Shown here: piece by piece, positions 6,401-13,670 of the stretch
Numbering within the stretch: the first letter of the stretch is position 1
Layout: each line of letters begins with the position of its first letter
Assembly (NCBI GenBank): GCA_902488455.1
Contig: CABTWG010000032.1
Coordinates: 1-13,670, forward strand
DNA from: an uncultured Peptoniphilus sp.
Lineage (GTDB): Bacteria; Bacillota; Clostridia; Tissierellales; Peptoniphilaceae
Length of the DNA stretch: 13,670 nucleotides
Direction: 5' to 3'
Position numbers and translations under genes: made by a program
Notes under the pieces: generated by a model
What the model was told of the DNA's origin: nothing
Database searches by the model: none
The model's input: only the letters and a program-made list of their open reading frames with translations

Positions 6401-7292
6401 TTAAATCCTCCTCTTCTAAAATTTTCTTCATATCTATATCATTTTTTGCAAATTTCAAAATATCTTCATTTAGTTCAATGGATTTCTTAATCGCATCTAC
6501 TGCTTCTCTTCTTCTGCCTATCTTTTCATAAGAGCATCCTAAATTGTAGTATAAATTTTCTGAATCGGGATTTTCTTCTATCCCTTCCAAAAGTATTTCT
6601 ATCGCACTCTTATAATCCTTAAGAGAAATATATATTGCAGACATATTTAGATAGATGTCCTCTTCTGTGGATTCGTCAAGTGCCTTTTTATATTCTTTAA
6701 GAGCATCCATTGGTCTATCCATTTTGTATAGGACAACCCCTCTGTTGTAGAGCGCTCTAAAGTAGCATGGACAAATTTTAAGTGACCTGTCTATATATTC
6801 TAGGGCAGTTTCAAATTCACTTCTCTCTTCATAAAAAGATCCTAAGTCATTGTAGGACACATAGTCGTATGGATCTAGCTCGATGCATTTAAAGAGACAT
6901 TCCATAGCTTCATCTTTTCTACCCATTCTATCTAAAATATGAGCTAGATAGTAGTAAGCCCTGTCATAGGTTTCGTCCTTTGAGATTGCAAGCTCGTAGT
7001 ATTTCTTCGCAAGATCAAGTTCGTTTTTCAAATCGTAATAGACTGCAATCCCATAGTATGATCCAGGAAGGTTCTCGTCGATCTCTATAATCTTTCTAAA
7101 AGTTTGAAGAGCCTTTTCATATTCTCCTTCTATTAAATAGATATCTGCAATTTCAAAATATGAATCTGTCAGTTCCTTATTTGTAATTGCAAATTCCAAG
7201 GATTTTATATAAGCTTCCTGCGCTTTTATATATTCAGATTTAAGTAAAAATTCATTGGCCATGATTATATAATTGTTGTACTTTCGTTTCAT
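6393..7292 (-). CDS. Tetratricopeptide-repeat (TPR) protein
   Basis: A 299-residue protein built almost wholly of about eight TPR units of 34 residues. Examples of the repeat pattern are EYEKALQTFRKIIEIDENLPGSYYGIA, then YDRAYYYLAHILDRMGRKDEAMECLFKCIELDPYDY. No signal peptide, membrane helix or catalytic domain is seen, so it is probably a cytosolic scaffold for protein-protein contacts; the partner is unknown. I start it at the ATG at 7292-7290, preceded by GGTGA. A TTG nine codons earlier (7319) is in frame but lies across the TATAAT promoter element and lacks its own binding site. It is the first gene of an operon with map, MATE and cyclophilin, overlapping map by 8 bp. Confidence 0.85.
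   Translation of the reverse strand: MKRKYNNYIIMANEFLLKSEYIKAQEAYIKSLEFAITNKELTDSYFEIADIYLIEGEYEKALQTFRKIIEIDENLPGSYYGIAVYYDLKNELDLAKKYYELAISKDETYDRAYYYLAHILDRMGRKDEAMECLFKCIELDPYDYVSYNDLGSFYEERSEFETALEYIDRSLKICPCYFRALYNRGVVLYKMDRPMDALKEYKKALDESTEEDIYLNMSAIYISLKDYKSAIEILLEGIEENPDSENLYYNLGCSYEKIGRRREAVDAIKKSIELNEDILKFAKNDIDMKKILEEEDLIG
6406..6412 (-). promoter_or_regulatory. Shine-Dalgarno site that fixes the TTG start of map
   Basis: The minus strand reads AGGAGGA at 6412-6406, inside the final codons of the TPR gene. Its GGAGG core is six bases from the TTG at 6400-6398. The strong site makes the TTG credible as initiator, probably reached by ribosomes finishing the TPR gene. Confidence 0.8.
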
Positions 7293-7307
7293 ATTGTCAC
7301 CAAAACT

Positions 7308-7336
7308 ATTATAACACAAAGCCCCATATATATAAT
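7308..7336 (-). promoter_or_regulatory. Extended -10 promoter of the TPR-map-MATE-cyclophilin operon
   Basis: On the minus strand TGTTATAAT (7316-7308) is a perfect extended -10 element. The -35 region (7336-7331, ATTATA) is poor, which extended -10 promoters tolerate. The predicted start near 7301 leaves a leader of only about nine bases, just enough for GGTGA and a short spacer before the ATG at 7292. Confidence 0.75.
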
Positions 7337-7388
7337 AAATACTCTCATAAAGATTGTTAAATTTTTTTCTAAGATTTGTTGTAAAGAC

Positions 7389-7417
7389 TTAAAACGATAC
7401 CGCATCTATGGTACAAT
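7389..7417 (+). promoter_or_regulatory. Extended -10 promoter of the radical SAM / ABC importer operon
   Basis: TGGTACAAT (7409-7417) is an extended -10 element with one mismatch. TTAAAA (7389-7394) lies 17 bp upstream as a weak -35. The predicted start near 7424 gives a leader of about nine bases carrying GGTGAG before the ATG at 7433. It faces away from the promoter of the TPR operon, about 75 bp apart. Confidence 0.7.
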
Positions 7418-7432
7418 AAAAGTGGTGAGAAA

Positions 7433-8344
7433 ATGAGTAGGTACCTAAGTGCAGATATTTATTATAAAAGAAATTATCATGAAAAGGTGATGAGGCTCTC
7501 TCTAAGTTCCGGACTTAGTTGTCCAAATAGAGACGGCACTCTCGGAAGTACAGGATGTATCTTCTGCTCAATTAAAGGTGCCGGTGAATTTGCAGCAAAC
7601 TCTAATCTGTCTATCAAAGATCAAATAGAATCTCAAATAGATTTTTTAAAGAAAAAATGGGATGCGAGAAAATATATAGCATATTTTCAAAGTTTCACAA
7701 ACACCTACGGAGACGTCTCCTATCTTCGAAAGATTTTTTACGAAGCTATAGACTATCCTGGTGTAGTTGGACTTACCATTGCTACAAGAGCCGACTGTTT
7801 ATCAGATGAAGTCTTAGAACTTCTAGTTGAGTTAAACGAAGTTACGGATTTAAATATTGAACTTGGACTTCAAACTGTAAACGAGAAGACCATCGAATAT
7901 ATAAGAAGAGGCTATTCTCATAAAACTTTTGATGAAAATGTAAGAAAATTAATAAATTTGGGTATAGGTGTTACAACTCATGTTATCTTCGGACTTCCAG
8001 GTGAAGATGAGAATGATTTTATGAAGACTATCGACTATGTAAATGATCTCCATCCTCTGGGAATTAAGATTCACTCTTTCTACATAGAAAGAAATTCAAA
8101 TATCTACGAAGATTACTTGAAAGGCGAAATATCTACAATAGATATGGATACTTATGTAAGATCTGTAGTCAATGCTATCTGCAGATTAAAAAGGGATATT
8201 GTACTATTTAGAATAACGGGAGATCCAGTTAAATCTCTCCTCGTAGAACCTAAATGGTGCCTCGACAAACTAAAAGTTATCGCCACAATTAACAAAACCC
8301 TAAAAGATTTAGGTGTACCACTTTTGAAATTGGAGGAAAAATGA
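7433..8344 (+). CDS. Radical SAM protein of the YtqA/YhcC (TIGR01212-like) family
   Basis: A 303-residue protein with a radical-SAM cluster motif in the family's unusual spacing: Cys30, Cys42 and Cys45 (C-x11-C-x2-C, within LSCPNRDGTLGSTGCIFCS). These cysteines should hold a [4Fe-4S] cluster that cleaves S-adenosylmethionine. Family features include the N-terminal RYLSADIYYKRNY segment, AYFQSFTNTY (about 84-93), LNIELGLQT (about 140-148) and HVIFGLPGED (about 178-187). The length matches E. coli YhcC and B. subtilis YtqA (about 300-320). The substrate is not known to me. The start is ATG with GGTGAG. Its stop overlaps the next start as ATGA, tying it to the importer operon. Confidence 0.9.
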   Translation: MSRYLSADIYYKRNYHEKVMRLSLSSGLSCPNRDGTLGSTGCIFCSIKGAGEFAANSNLSIKDQIESQIDFLKKKWDARKYIAYFQSFTNTYGDVSYLRKIFYEAIDYPGVVGLTIATRADCLSDEVLELLVELNEVTDLNIELGLQTVNEKTIEYIRRGYSHKTFDENVRKLINLGIGVTTHVIFGLPGEDENDFMKTIDYVNDLHPLGIKIHSFYIERNSNIYEDYLKGEISTIDMDTYVRSVVNAICRLKRDIVLFRITGDPVKSLLVEPKWCLDKLKVIATINKTLKDLGVPLLKLEEK

Positions 8345-9852
8345 AAATCAAAAAGGTAATCTTATCACTAGCACTACTACTTGTGCTAACTGCCTGTGGA
8401 AAGACAGACAACGCCAACAAAGGCACAAGCGACGCGGAAAACGACACAGTTAGAGTTGCAATGTCAACTGAACTAGACGGACTAAACCCTACAAAGATAA
8501 CTGCAGGGGACACAGAAACAGTTCTAGATCAAATCTTCGACGGACTATTTGACACAGACACAGACGGTAAATTAGTTGGAGATTTAGCAGAATCATACGA
8601 AGTTTCTGACGATGGTCTTGTCTACACATTTAAACTAAAACAAGGTGTGAAGTTTCACAACGGAAAAGAATTCAAAGCAGAAGATGTAGCATATACTTAT
8701 GATTTACAAGCTGGTCTTACTTCAAAGGAACCTCTTTCAAGTAAATTTGAAATTATTGAAAGCGTAGAAAGCGACGATGACTACACAGTTAAAGTAACTT
8801 TAAAAGAAAGACAAAATTCTTTTATATACCTTACTTTAAAGGCTATACTTCCTAAGGGATACGAAGATCAAGATACAAACCCTGTGGGAACTGGACCATA
8901 CAAATTTGTATCCTACGTACCTGGAGAAATCTTAAAGCTAGAAAGATTTGATGACTACCACAACAAAGACCACATAGCTAAGATCAAAAACTTAGAAGTA
9001 ATCAGAATGAAAGATTCTCAAACAATGCTAATGGCTCTTCAAAATGGAGAAATCGATGTAACTCCTGGACTATCATCTGAAGAAGCAGACCAAGTTATGG
9101 AATATGCAGATATAATAGAAGGACCACAAAACTTAGTTCAAACATTTGCATTAAATAACGACTTCGGTCCATTAAAAGATCCAAAGGTAAGAGAAGCGCT
9201 TAACATGGCTATCGATAGAGATGAACTTATAAAAACAGTAGCAGGCGGCAGAGCAGCAAAAGTATTCTCTAACTTCTCCCCTGCACTTCCAAAATACTAC
9301 AACGACTTAGGAGAATATTACAAATCAGACAAAGAAGCAGCAAAAGCACTTCTAAAAGAAGCAGGATACGAAAACGGATTTGACCTAGTATGTAAAGTTC
9401 CGTCAGATTATAAATTCCACGTTGATACAGCAGAATTTATAGAGTCAGAACTTAAGCAAGTAGGAGTAAATATGAGTATCGAGCCTATCGAATTTTCAAC
9501 TTGGATCGATAAAGTTTACAAAGGAAGAGAATTCGAAGCAACTATCATCGGATTTGTCGGATATCTTGATCCTAACCAAATCCTAGAAAGATACACTTCT
9601 GATAATAAATCCGACTTTATCAACTTCAAATCAGCTAAGTTTGATGAAGAAATGAACCTTGCAAACACTGCAAAAGACGAGAACGAAGTAATAGAACACT
9701 ACAAAAATGCTCAAAAAGCACTAGTAGAAGATCATGCTTCAGTATTTTTACAAGACCCTAACATAATGTTAGCAATGAGAAAAGGAGTTAGTGGACTTAA
9801 ACTATATCCTATTCAAAAGAGAAACTTTGAAGATCTAGTTTTCACTAAATAA
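8341..9852 (+). CDS. Peptide/nickel-type ABC transporter substrate-binding lipoprotein
   Basis: A 503-residue binding protein of the SBP_bac_5 (family 5) class. A lipoprotein signal peptide is clear: MKIKK, a hydrophobic core, and lipobox LTAC with the lipidated Cys19, so the mature protein should be anchored outside the membrane. Family landmarks are DGLNP (about 44-48), GDLAESYEVSDDGLVYTFKLK (about 80-100), VKFHNGKEFKAEDVAYTYD (about 104-122), TNPVGTGPYKF (about 179-189) and VREALNMAIDRDEL (about 284-297). The family binds peptides, nickel chelates or other solutes; the specificity is not readable here. Codons ending in C or A are frequent, which may reflect strong expression. SD GGAGG is five bases before ATG, which overlaps the radical SAM stop. 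Confidence 0.93.
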   Translation: MKIKKVILSLALLLVLTACGKTDNANKGTSDAENDTVRVAMSTELDGLNPTKITAGDTETVLDQIFDGLFDTDTDGKLVGDLAESYEVSDDGLVYTFKLKQGVKFHNGKEFKAEDVAYTYDLQAGLTSKEPLSSKFEIIESVESDDDYTVKVTLKERQNSFIYLTLKAILPKGYEDQDTNPVGTGPYKFVSYVPGEILKLERFDDYHNKDHIAKIKNLEVIRMKDSQTMLMALQNGEIDVTPGLSSEEADQVMEYADIIEGPQNLVQTFALNNDFGPLKDPKVREALNMAIDRDELIKTVAGGRAAKVFSNFSPALPKYYNDLGEYYKSDKEAAKALLKEAGYENGFDLVCKVPSDYKFHVDTAEFIESELKQVGVNMSIEPIEFSTWIDKVYKGREFEATIIGFVGYLDPNQILERYTSDNKSDFINFKSAKFDEEMNLANTAKDENEVIEHYKNAQKALVEDHASVFLQDPNIMLAMRKGVSGLKLYPIQKRNFEDLVFTK

Positions 9853-9856
9853 AAAC

Positions 9857-9870
9857 ATGAAAATTTTCAT
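9857..9870. repeat. Perfect palindrome over the dppB start codon
   Basis: ATGAAAATTTTCAT is a perfect 14-bp palindrome that begins with the start codon itself. It may be coincidence of AT-rich codons, or could mildly influence initiation at a gene that lacks a visible Shine-Dalgarno site. Confidence 0.4.
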
Positions 9871-10798
9871 AAATAAGCTCATCTCTGTATTTTTGACACT
9901 ATTCTTGGTAAGCATAATGATATTTTTGGTATTTCAAGTGCTACCTGGAAATCCAGCGGAAATTATACTTGGAGTTGAAGCTGATGAAGCACAAATTGAA
10001 AAACTTGAAAAAGAGCTAGGTTTAGATAAACCTATGCCTACTAGATATGTAGAATGGATAAAAGGACTTGCCCGTTTAGATATGGGCAAGTCTATTAAAT
10101 ATGGAGTAAATGTTAAGGATCTCTTCGCAAAGAGATTTCCCGTTACACTCTTTCTTACTCTCTATTCTCTAGCTCTAACTGTCATAATAGGGATTCCACT
10201 GGGAATTTGGATAGCCTCGAAGGATAGTACCTGGTACGGACAATTTGCAAGTTGGATAACCCAGCTTGGTATCTCAATACCTAGCTTTTGGCTGGCATTT
10301 ATGCTTATAAACATATTTGCCTTAAAGCTAAATTGGTTTCCAACCTTTGGATACAATGCCCTGGGAGGAAGTTTCTTAGACAAACTTCACAAATTTTTCC
10401 TTCCATCCCTTGCAATATCTTTTTCAAATATTGCAACGGTAGTTAGATATTTAAAGAGCTCCATTCTAGACCAAATTAGACGTGACTATGTGAGGACCGC
10501 AAGAGTTAAGGGACTTAAAATAAACAAGATTTTATATCGACATGTCCTTAGAAATGCACTTATACCTGTAATTACAATTCTTGGAATCATCCTTACATCA
10601 AGTATCGGTGGCTCTATCGTAATAGAAAATGTATTTGCACTTCCAGGACTTGGATCTCTAATAGTTGAGAGTGTCTCCAGTAGAGATTTCCCACTTATTC
10701 AATCGGTAGTACTTGCAATTGCATCTATGGTAATAATGATAAATTTCTTTATCGATATTCTATATAGAGTAATAGACCCAAGGATTAGAGGTGAATGA
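9857..10798 (+). CDS. dppB: ABC transporter permease, DppB type
   Basis: A 313-residue inner-membrane permease with about six helices (first at about 7-29, others at about 96-120, 132-156, 182-199, 236-258 and 279-305). The VLPGNPAE segment (28-35) after the first helix and the EAA loop YVRTARVKGLKINKILYRHVLR (211-232), which docks to the ATPase, identify the DppB/OppB/NikB family. It pairs with the next permease. It begins 4 bp after the binding-protein stop; no Shine-Dalgarno sequence is visible upstream, so initiation may depend on ribosomes ending the preceding gene. The symbol reflects the family; peptide versus nickel specificity is unproven. Confidence 0.92.
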   Translation: MKIFINKLISVFLTLFLVSIMIFLVFQVLPGNPAEIILGVEADEAQIEKLEKELGLDKPMPTRYVEWIKGLARLDMGKSIKYGVNVKDLFAKRFPVTLFLTLYSLALTVIIGIPLGIWIASKDSTWYGQFASWITQLGISIPSFWLAFMLINIFALKLNWFPTFGYNALGGSFLDKLHKFFLPSLAISFSNIATVVRYLKSSILDQIRRDYVRTARVKGLKINKILYRHVLRNALIPVITILGIILTSSIGGSIVIENVFALPGLGSLIVESVSSRDFPLIQSVVLAIASMVIMINFFIDILYRVIDPRIRGE

Positions 10799-11610
10799 TG
10801 AAGGCAGATAAATTTGGAATCAAACTCGGTAAAATCATCATAGTATTCTTTACTATAGTATTTATAGTTAGCTTCTTTTGGACACCACATGATCCTTACG
10901 AAATAAATTCTAGCATCAAGTTTACTCCACCGAATAAAACATACCTTTGTGGCACAGATAATTTCGGCAGAGATATTCTCTCAAGGCTAATGGTGGGCAC
11001 TCAATCTGCATTTTTACTATCAGTAGGAGCAGTTGGTGTCGCATTTATAATCGGGCTATTTATAGGAGGATTCAGTGGATACCTAGGCGGACATGTGGAC
11101 GAAGTCTTAATGAGAATAATAGACGCACTTATGGCATTTCCAGGAATACTTTTTGCAATCATGCTCGTGTCAGTATTTGGACCGGGAATCGAAAACACCA
11201 TCATCGCTCTTGGAATCATGGGTGTACCGTATTTTTCGAGGGTAACAAGATCAGGATTTCTACAAGTTAAGAAGATGGATTATGTCCGTGGTGCCAAAGC
11301 AAAAGGAGCAAATGGCTTCCATATTGCAATTCACCATATTATTTTAAACATAAAGAACCAACTGAGTGTAGCGATAACACTGGCAATAAGCTCCACCATC
11401 ATATCAGAGGCTGGACTAAGTTACTTGGGACTTGGAATCAAACCTCCAACTCCTTCCTGGGGCAGAATGCTAAAGGAAGCCCAAAGTTATTTCAACAAAG
11501 CTCCTTGGTACTTCTATTCAACTGGGATCGTACTATCTCTAATGGTGTTTGGATTTACCCTACTTGGAGATGCACTTCGTGACAAGAGATTTAAGGAAAA
11601 GAAAAAATGA
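10795..11610 (+). CDS. dppC: ABC transporter permease, DppC type
   Basis: A 271-residue permease with a first helix (about 12-30), the DppC-family signature CGTDNFGRDILSRL (52-65), then five further helices. The EAA loop is YVRGAKAKGANGFHIAIHH (163-181), and the SEAGLSYLGLGIKPPTPSWGRML segment (about 203-225) is diagnostic. It forms the second half of the channel. The first ATG (10795) overlaps the dppB stop. A second ATG at 10798 is better spaced from the AGAGGTGA site (10787-10794), so the protein may be 270 residues. Confidence 0.92.
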   Translation: MMKADKFGIKLGKIIIVFFTIVFIVSFFWTPHDPYEINSSIKFTPPNKTYLCGTDNFGRDILSRLMVGTQSAFLLSVGAVGVAFIIGLFIGGFSGYLGGHVDEVLMRIIDALMAFPGILFAIMLVSVFGPGIENTIIALGIMGVPYFSRVTRSGFLQVKKMDYVRGAKAKGANGFHIAIHHIILNIKNQLSVAITLAISSTIISEAGLSYLGLGIKPPTPSWGRMLKEAQSYFNKAPWYFYSTGIVLSLMVFGFTLLGDALRDKRFKEKKK

Positions 11611-12584
11611 AGAACAAACTATTAGAAATAAAAGACTTAACCGTAGGTTTTCAGTTTCAGGATGAAATTAAAAATGCAGTTAACCATATATCTTTTGACA
11701 TATACGAAGATGACTTCGTAGGCTTGGTGGGAGAAAGTGGCTGTGGCAAATCTGTAACAGCACAGACAATACTTGGAATTCAGCATCCAAACGCCAAGAT
11801 CGTCTCAGGAACAATAAACTTAAGAGATCAAAATATACTAAACTTCACAGAGGACGAATGGATTAAGTACAGAGGCAGAAGCATCTCGATGATTTTCCAA
11901 GAACCGATGACAGCACTAAACCCTCTTATGAGGGTAGGACGTCAAATAGAAGAAGTCTTAAAGATTCACTACGACTTTGATAAAGAGAAAAGGTTGGAAC
12001 TAGTCTACAAAACAATGGAAAATGCAGGATTAAAAGATGTAAAGAAGCTCTACAATATGTATCCTCACGAACTCTCTGGAGGGATGCAACAGAGAATTAT
12101 GATCTGTGTGGCATTAATAGCAAACCCAAGAATATTAATAGCAGATGAACCGACTACAGCACTGGATGCAACGATACAGATGCAAATACTAAGCCTATTT
12201 AAAGAAATAGAACAGATCTACCACGGTGGAATACTATTTATCACCCACGACCTAACCTTGGTCTCAAGAATCTGTAAAAGAGTACTTGTAATGTATGCAG
12301 GCAGAATCGTAGAATCTGGCCCAGTGGATATAGTCATAAACGATCCGAAGCATCCATACACAAAGGGACTTTTAAAAGCAATTCCATCCTACAAGAAGAG
12401 AAGTGAAAAACTCTACAATATCCCGGGACAAGTACCAGCACTAAGAGAAAGAAAGAACGAATGCTGTCCATTCTGCGATAGATGCGAACACACAATGGAG
12501 ATCTGCAAAGAAAAATTCCCACAAGCAACAGAAGACTCAGAAAGAATCGTCTATTGTCACCTATATGGAGGTAGCAATGACTGA
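11607..12584 (+). CDS. dppD: ABC transporter ATP-binding protein, DppD type
   Basis: A 325-residue ATPase. Walker A is GESGCGKS (42-49), the Q loop Gln98, the ABC signature LSGGM (156-160), Walker B ILIADE (176-181) and the H loop His214. The C-terminal oligopeptide/dipeptide extension (about 245-325) holds PGQVPAL (273-279) and a cysteine cluster (Cys286, 287, 290, 293, 300 and 317). In related DppD proteins such cysteines are reported to bind an Fe-S cluster; whether this holds here is inference. The ATG overlaps the dppC stop as ATGA; SD AAGGA lies upstream. It heterodimerises with the next ATPase. Confidence 0.93.
   Translation: MKNKLLEIKDLTVGFQFQDEIKNAVNHISFDIYEDDFVGLVGESGCGKSVTAQTILGIQHPNAKIVSGTINLRDQNILNFTEDEWIKYRGRSISMIFQEPMTALNPLMRVGRQIEEVLKIHYDFDKEKRLELVYKTMENAGLKDVKKLYNMYPHELSGGMQQRIMICVALIANPRILIADEPTTALDATIQMQILSLFKEIEQIYHGGILFITHDLTLVSRICKRVLVMYAGRIVESGPVDIVINDPKHPYTKGLLKAIPSYKKRSEKLYNIPGQVPALRERKNECCPFCDRCEHTMEICKEKFPQATEDSERIVYCHLYGGSND
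12567..12572 (+). promoter_or_regulatory. Shine-Dalgarno site that fixes the dppF start
   Basis: GGAGGT at 12567-12572 lies four bases before the ATG at 12577, an ideal position. An in-frame ATG at 12565 overlaps this site and cannot use it, so it is rejected as the start. Confidence 0.8.
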
Positions 12585-13368
12585 ACTTTTAAGAATAGAA
12601 AATCTAACAAAAGAATATAAAGTAAAAAAAGATAGTCTTTTTGAAAAAACTAGATATTTCAAAGCACTTGACGACGTCAGTTTAACAGTAAATAGAAATG
12701 AAATATTTGGACTCGTAGGAGAAAGTGGATCAGGCAAAAGCACTTTGGGAAAAGCAATCTTAAAACTGATAAAGCCAACCTCAGGCAAGATCTACTTCGA
12801 AGGAAAAGACATAGAAACCTTTAGCAAAAAAGAACTCTTCGATTATAGAAGAAAAGTGCAAATGGTATTCCAAGATCCATACTCATCATTAAATCCACAG
12901 AAAAAGGTTGGCTGGTCACTTATGGAAATCCTAGACGTACAAAACATCGGCACCAAAGCCGAAAGAATTAAGATGGCAGAAAAAATCTTAAAAGACGTCG
13001 AGATGAGACCATCAGTAATGGATCAGTATCCAAACGAACTCTCAGGAGGACAGAGACAGAGAATATCCATAGCATCAGCGCTAATAGTAGAGCCAGAGCT
13101 AGTGGTAATAGACGAAGGAGTAAGTGCCCTGGACGTATCAGTCCAAGCACAAGTCTTAAACTTATTAAATGAACTACAAGAAAAATATAATTTTACAAGC
13201 ATCTTCATCTCTCACGATTTAAACGTAATCGAATACCTCTGCGACAGAATCGCAGTACTTCATAACGGAGTACTTCAGGAAGTCTTTAAGGCAGAAGAAC
13301 TCTTCGAAGAAGGACGAGCAGAATATACAAAGAAGTTGTTTGAGTCAGTGAAGATGAAACTTAGATAA
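12577..13368 (+). CDS. dppF: ABC transporter ATP-binding protein, DppF/OppF type
   Basis: A 263-residue ATPase from the ATG at 12577, overlapping dppD by 8 bp. Walker A is GESGSGKST (48-56), the Q loop Gln99, the signature LSGGQ (155-159), Walker B VVIDE (176-180) and the H loop His213. The segment GVSALDVSVQAQVLNLL (181-197) is typical of DppF/OppF. The Walker B glutamate is followed by Gly where this family usually has Pro or Ala. Unlike dppD, the C-terminal extension is nearly absent, and the protein ends about 25 residues after LHNG, a length close to NikE (about 265) and shorter than E. coli DppF (about 330). It should pair asymmetrically with DppD. Confidence 0.92.
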   Translation: MTELLRIENLTKEYKVKKDSLFEKTRYFKALDDVSLTVNRNEIFGLVGESGSGKSTLGKAILKLIKPTSGKIYFEGKDIETFSKKELFDYRRKVQMVFQDPYSSLNPQKKVGWSLMEILDVQNIGTKAERIKMAEKILKDVEMRPSVMDQYPNELSGGQRQRISIASALIVEPELVVIDEGVSALDVSVQAQVLNLLNELQEKYNFTSIFISHDLNVIEYLCDRIAVLHNGVLQEVFKAEELFEEGRAEYTKKLFESVKMKLR

Positions 13369-13382
13369 GTAAATAAAATATT

Positions 13383-13416
13383 AAAAAAGCAACCTAGATA
13401 ATTTCTTTGGTTGCTT
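13383..13416. terminator. Hairpin terminator between convergent directions
   Basis: An 8-bp perfect stem AAGCAACC/GGTTGCTT (13387-13394 and 13409-13416, 14-base loop) lies 18 bp after the dppF stop. On the plus strand only CATTAATTT follows the stem, a poor U-tract. On the minus strand a run of six T follows, making a much better terminator for leftward transcription. It probably ends the importer operon and also any transcript entering from the right. Confidence 0.75.
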
Positions 13417-13670
13417 CATTAATTTATGCCCACTAAGTTTATCAGTAAAACGAGAATAGGCATTTGCTAATCGATAAGCATTAAATATATTTATTAAGTT
13501 AAATTATCTTATACTATTATCAAATCTATTTATAAACATTATACATATAGTAGTTGCGCAAATAATATTATTAAACTAATGCTAAATCTTTAGAATAATC
13601 TAATACCAATATATCTTACAATCTCTTGTTCTAGATAATATTTTATAATCTACCATGTATCTTCTTAATA
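13417..13670. other. AT-rich tail without an intact gene
   Basis: About 250 bp to the window edge, very AT-rich, with stop codons scattered in all frames. The only open stretch is about 40 codons on the minus strand (about 13500 to 13381) that ends inside the terminator hairpin. It resembles no family I know and may be a gene remnant or chance. No tRNA, repeat or clear promoter is seen. Confidence 0.5.

Noticed and set aside
7293..7319. Upstream TTG start for the TPR gene adding nine residues
   Set aside because: It lies over the TATAAT promoter element, has no ribosome-binding site, and the ATG at 7292 has GGTGA at good spacing.
12565..12576. Upstream ATG start for dppF adding four residues
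   Set aside because: It overlaps the GGAGGT site that serves the ATG at 12577 and has no site of its own.
12968..13208. Two minus-strand open frames opposite dppF
   Set aside because: Leucine- and serine-rich antisense shadows of the ATPase motifs; no start signals.
13381..13500. Calling the 40-codon minus-strand stretch a gene
   Set aside because: No start with a binding site, no recognisable family, and an upstream stop in frame; reported only as a possible remnant.

Overview
The window looks like chromosomal DNA from a low-GC, probably anaerobic member of the Bacillota. The coding sequence is AT-rich, Shine-Dalgarno sites are strong and GGAGG-like, genes are packed with ATGA overlaps, and intrinsic terminators carry clear U-tracts. 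The protein style (a Frm2-type nitroreductase, a YtqA/YhcC-type radical SAM protein, a compact Dpp-type ABC operon) would suit the Tissierellia/Peptoniphilus-like group. That placement is an impression and is not proven by the sequence.

The layout is two divergent blocks meeting at about 7293-7432. Everything to the left is on the minus strand and everything to the right on the plus strand. From the left: positions 1-334 are non-coding, with degenerate intergenic repeats and a terminator. Next comes a two-gene operon (Frm2-like nitroreductase then a GloB-type metallo-hydrolase), and then a two-gene operon (double-GNAT protein then an ICMT/PEMT-like membrane protein). A tRNA-Thr(CGU) gene sits only 21 bp in front of that second pair. 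Last is a four-gene operon read leftwards from about 7300: TPR protein, methionine aminopeptidase (TTG start), MATE transporter and cyclophilin-type prolyl isomerase, with gaps or overlaps of 15 bp or less.

On the right a single promoter at about 7389-7417 appears to drive six tightly coupled genes: a radical SAM protein of unknown substrate, then a complete peptide/nickel-type ABC importer (lipoprotein binding protein, two permeases, two ATPases). The operon ends at a hairpin at 13387-13416. The last 250 bp are AT-rich with no intact gene.

The ABC genes form one full importer: the lipoprotein captures a substrate, the two permeases form the channel and the two ATPases power it. The TPR/Map/MATE/PPIase set mixes protein maturation and export functions with no obvious shared pathway. 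I found no CRISPR array, prophage, intact insertion sequence, toxin-antitoxin or defence system. Most of the window is ordinary housekeeping and transport. The points most worth a second look are the tRNA-led operon, the radical SAM gene coupled to the importer, the GNAT/ICMT pair, and the repeat-rich left edge.
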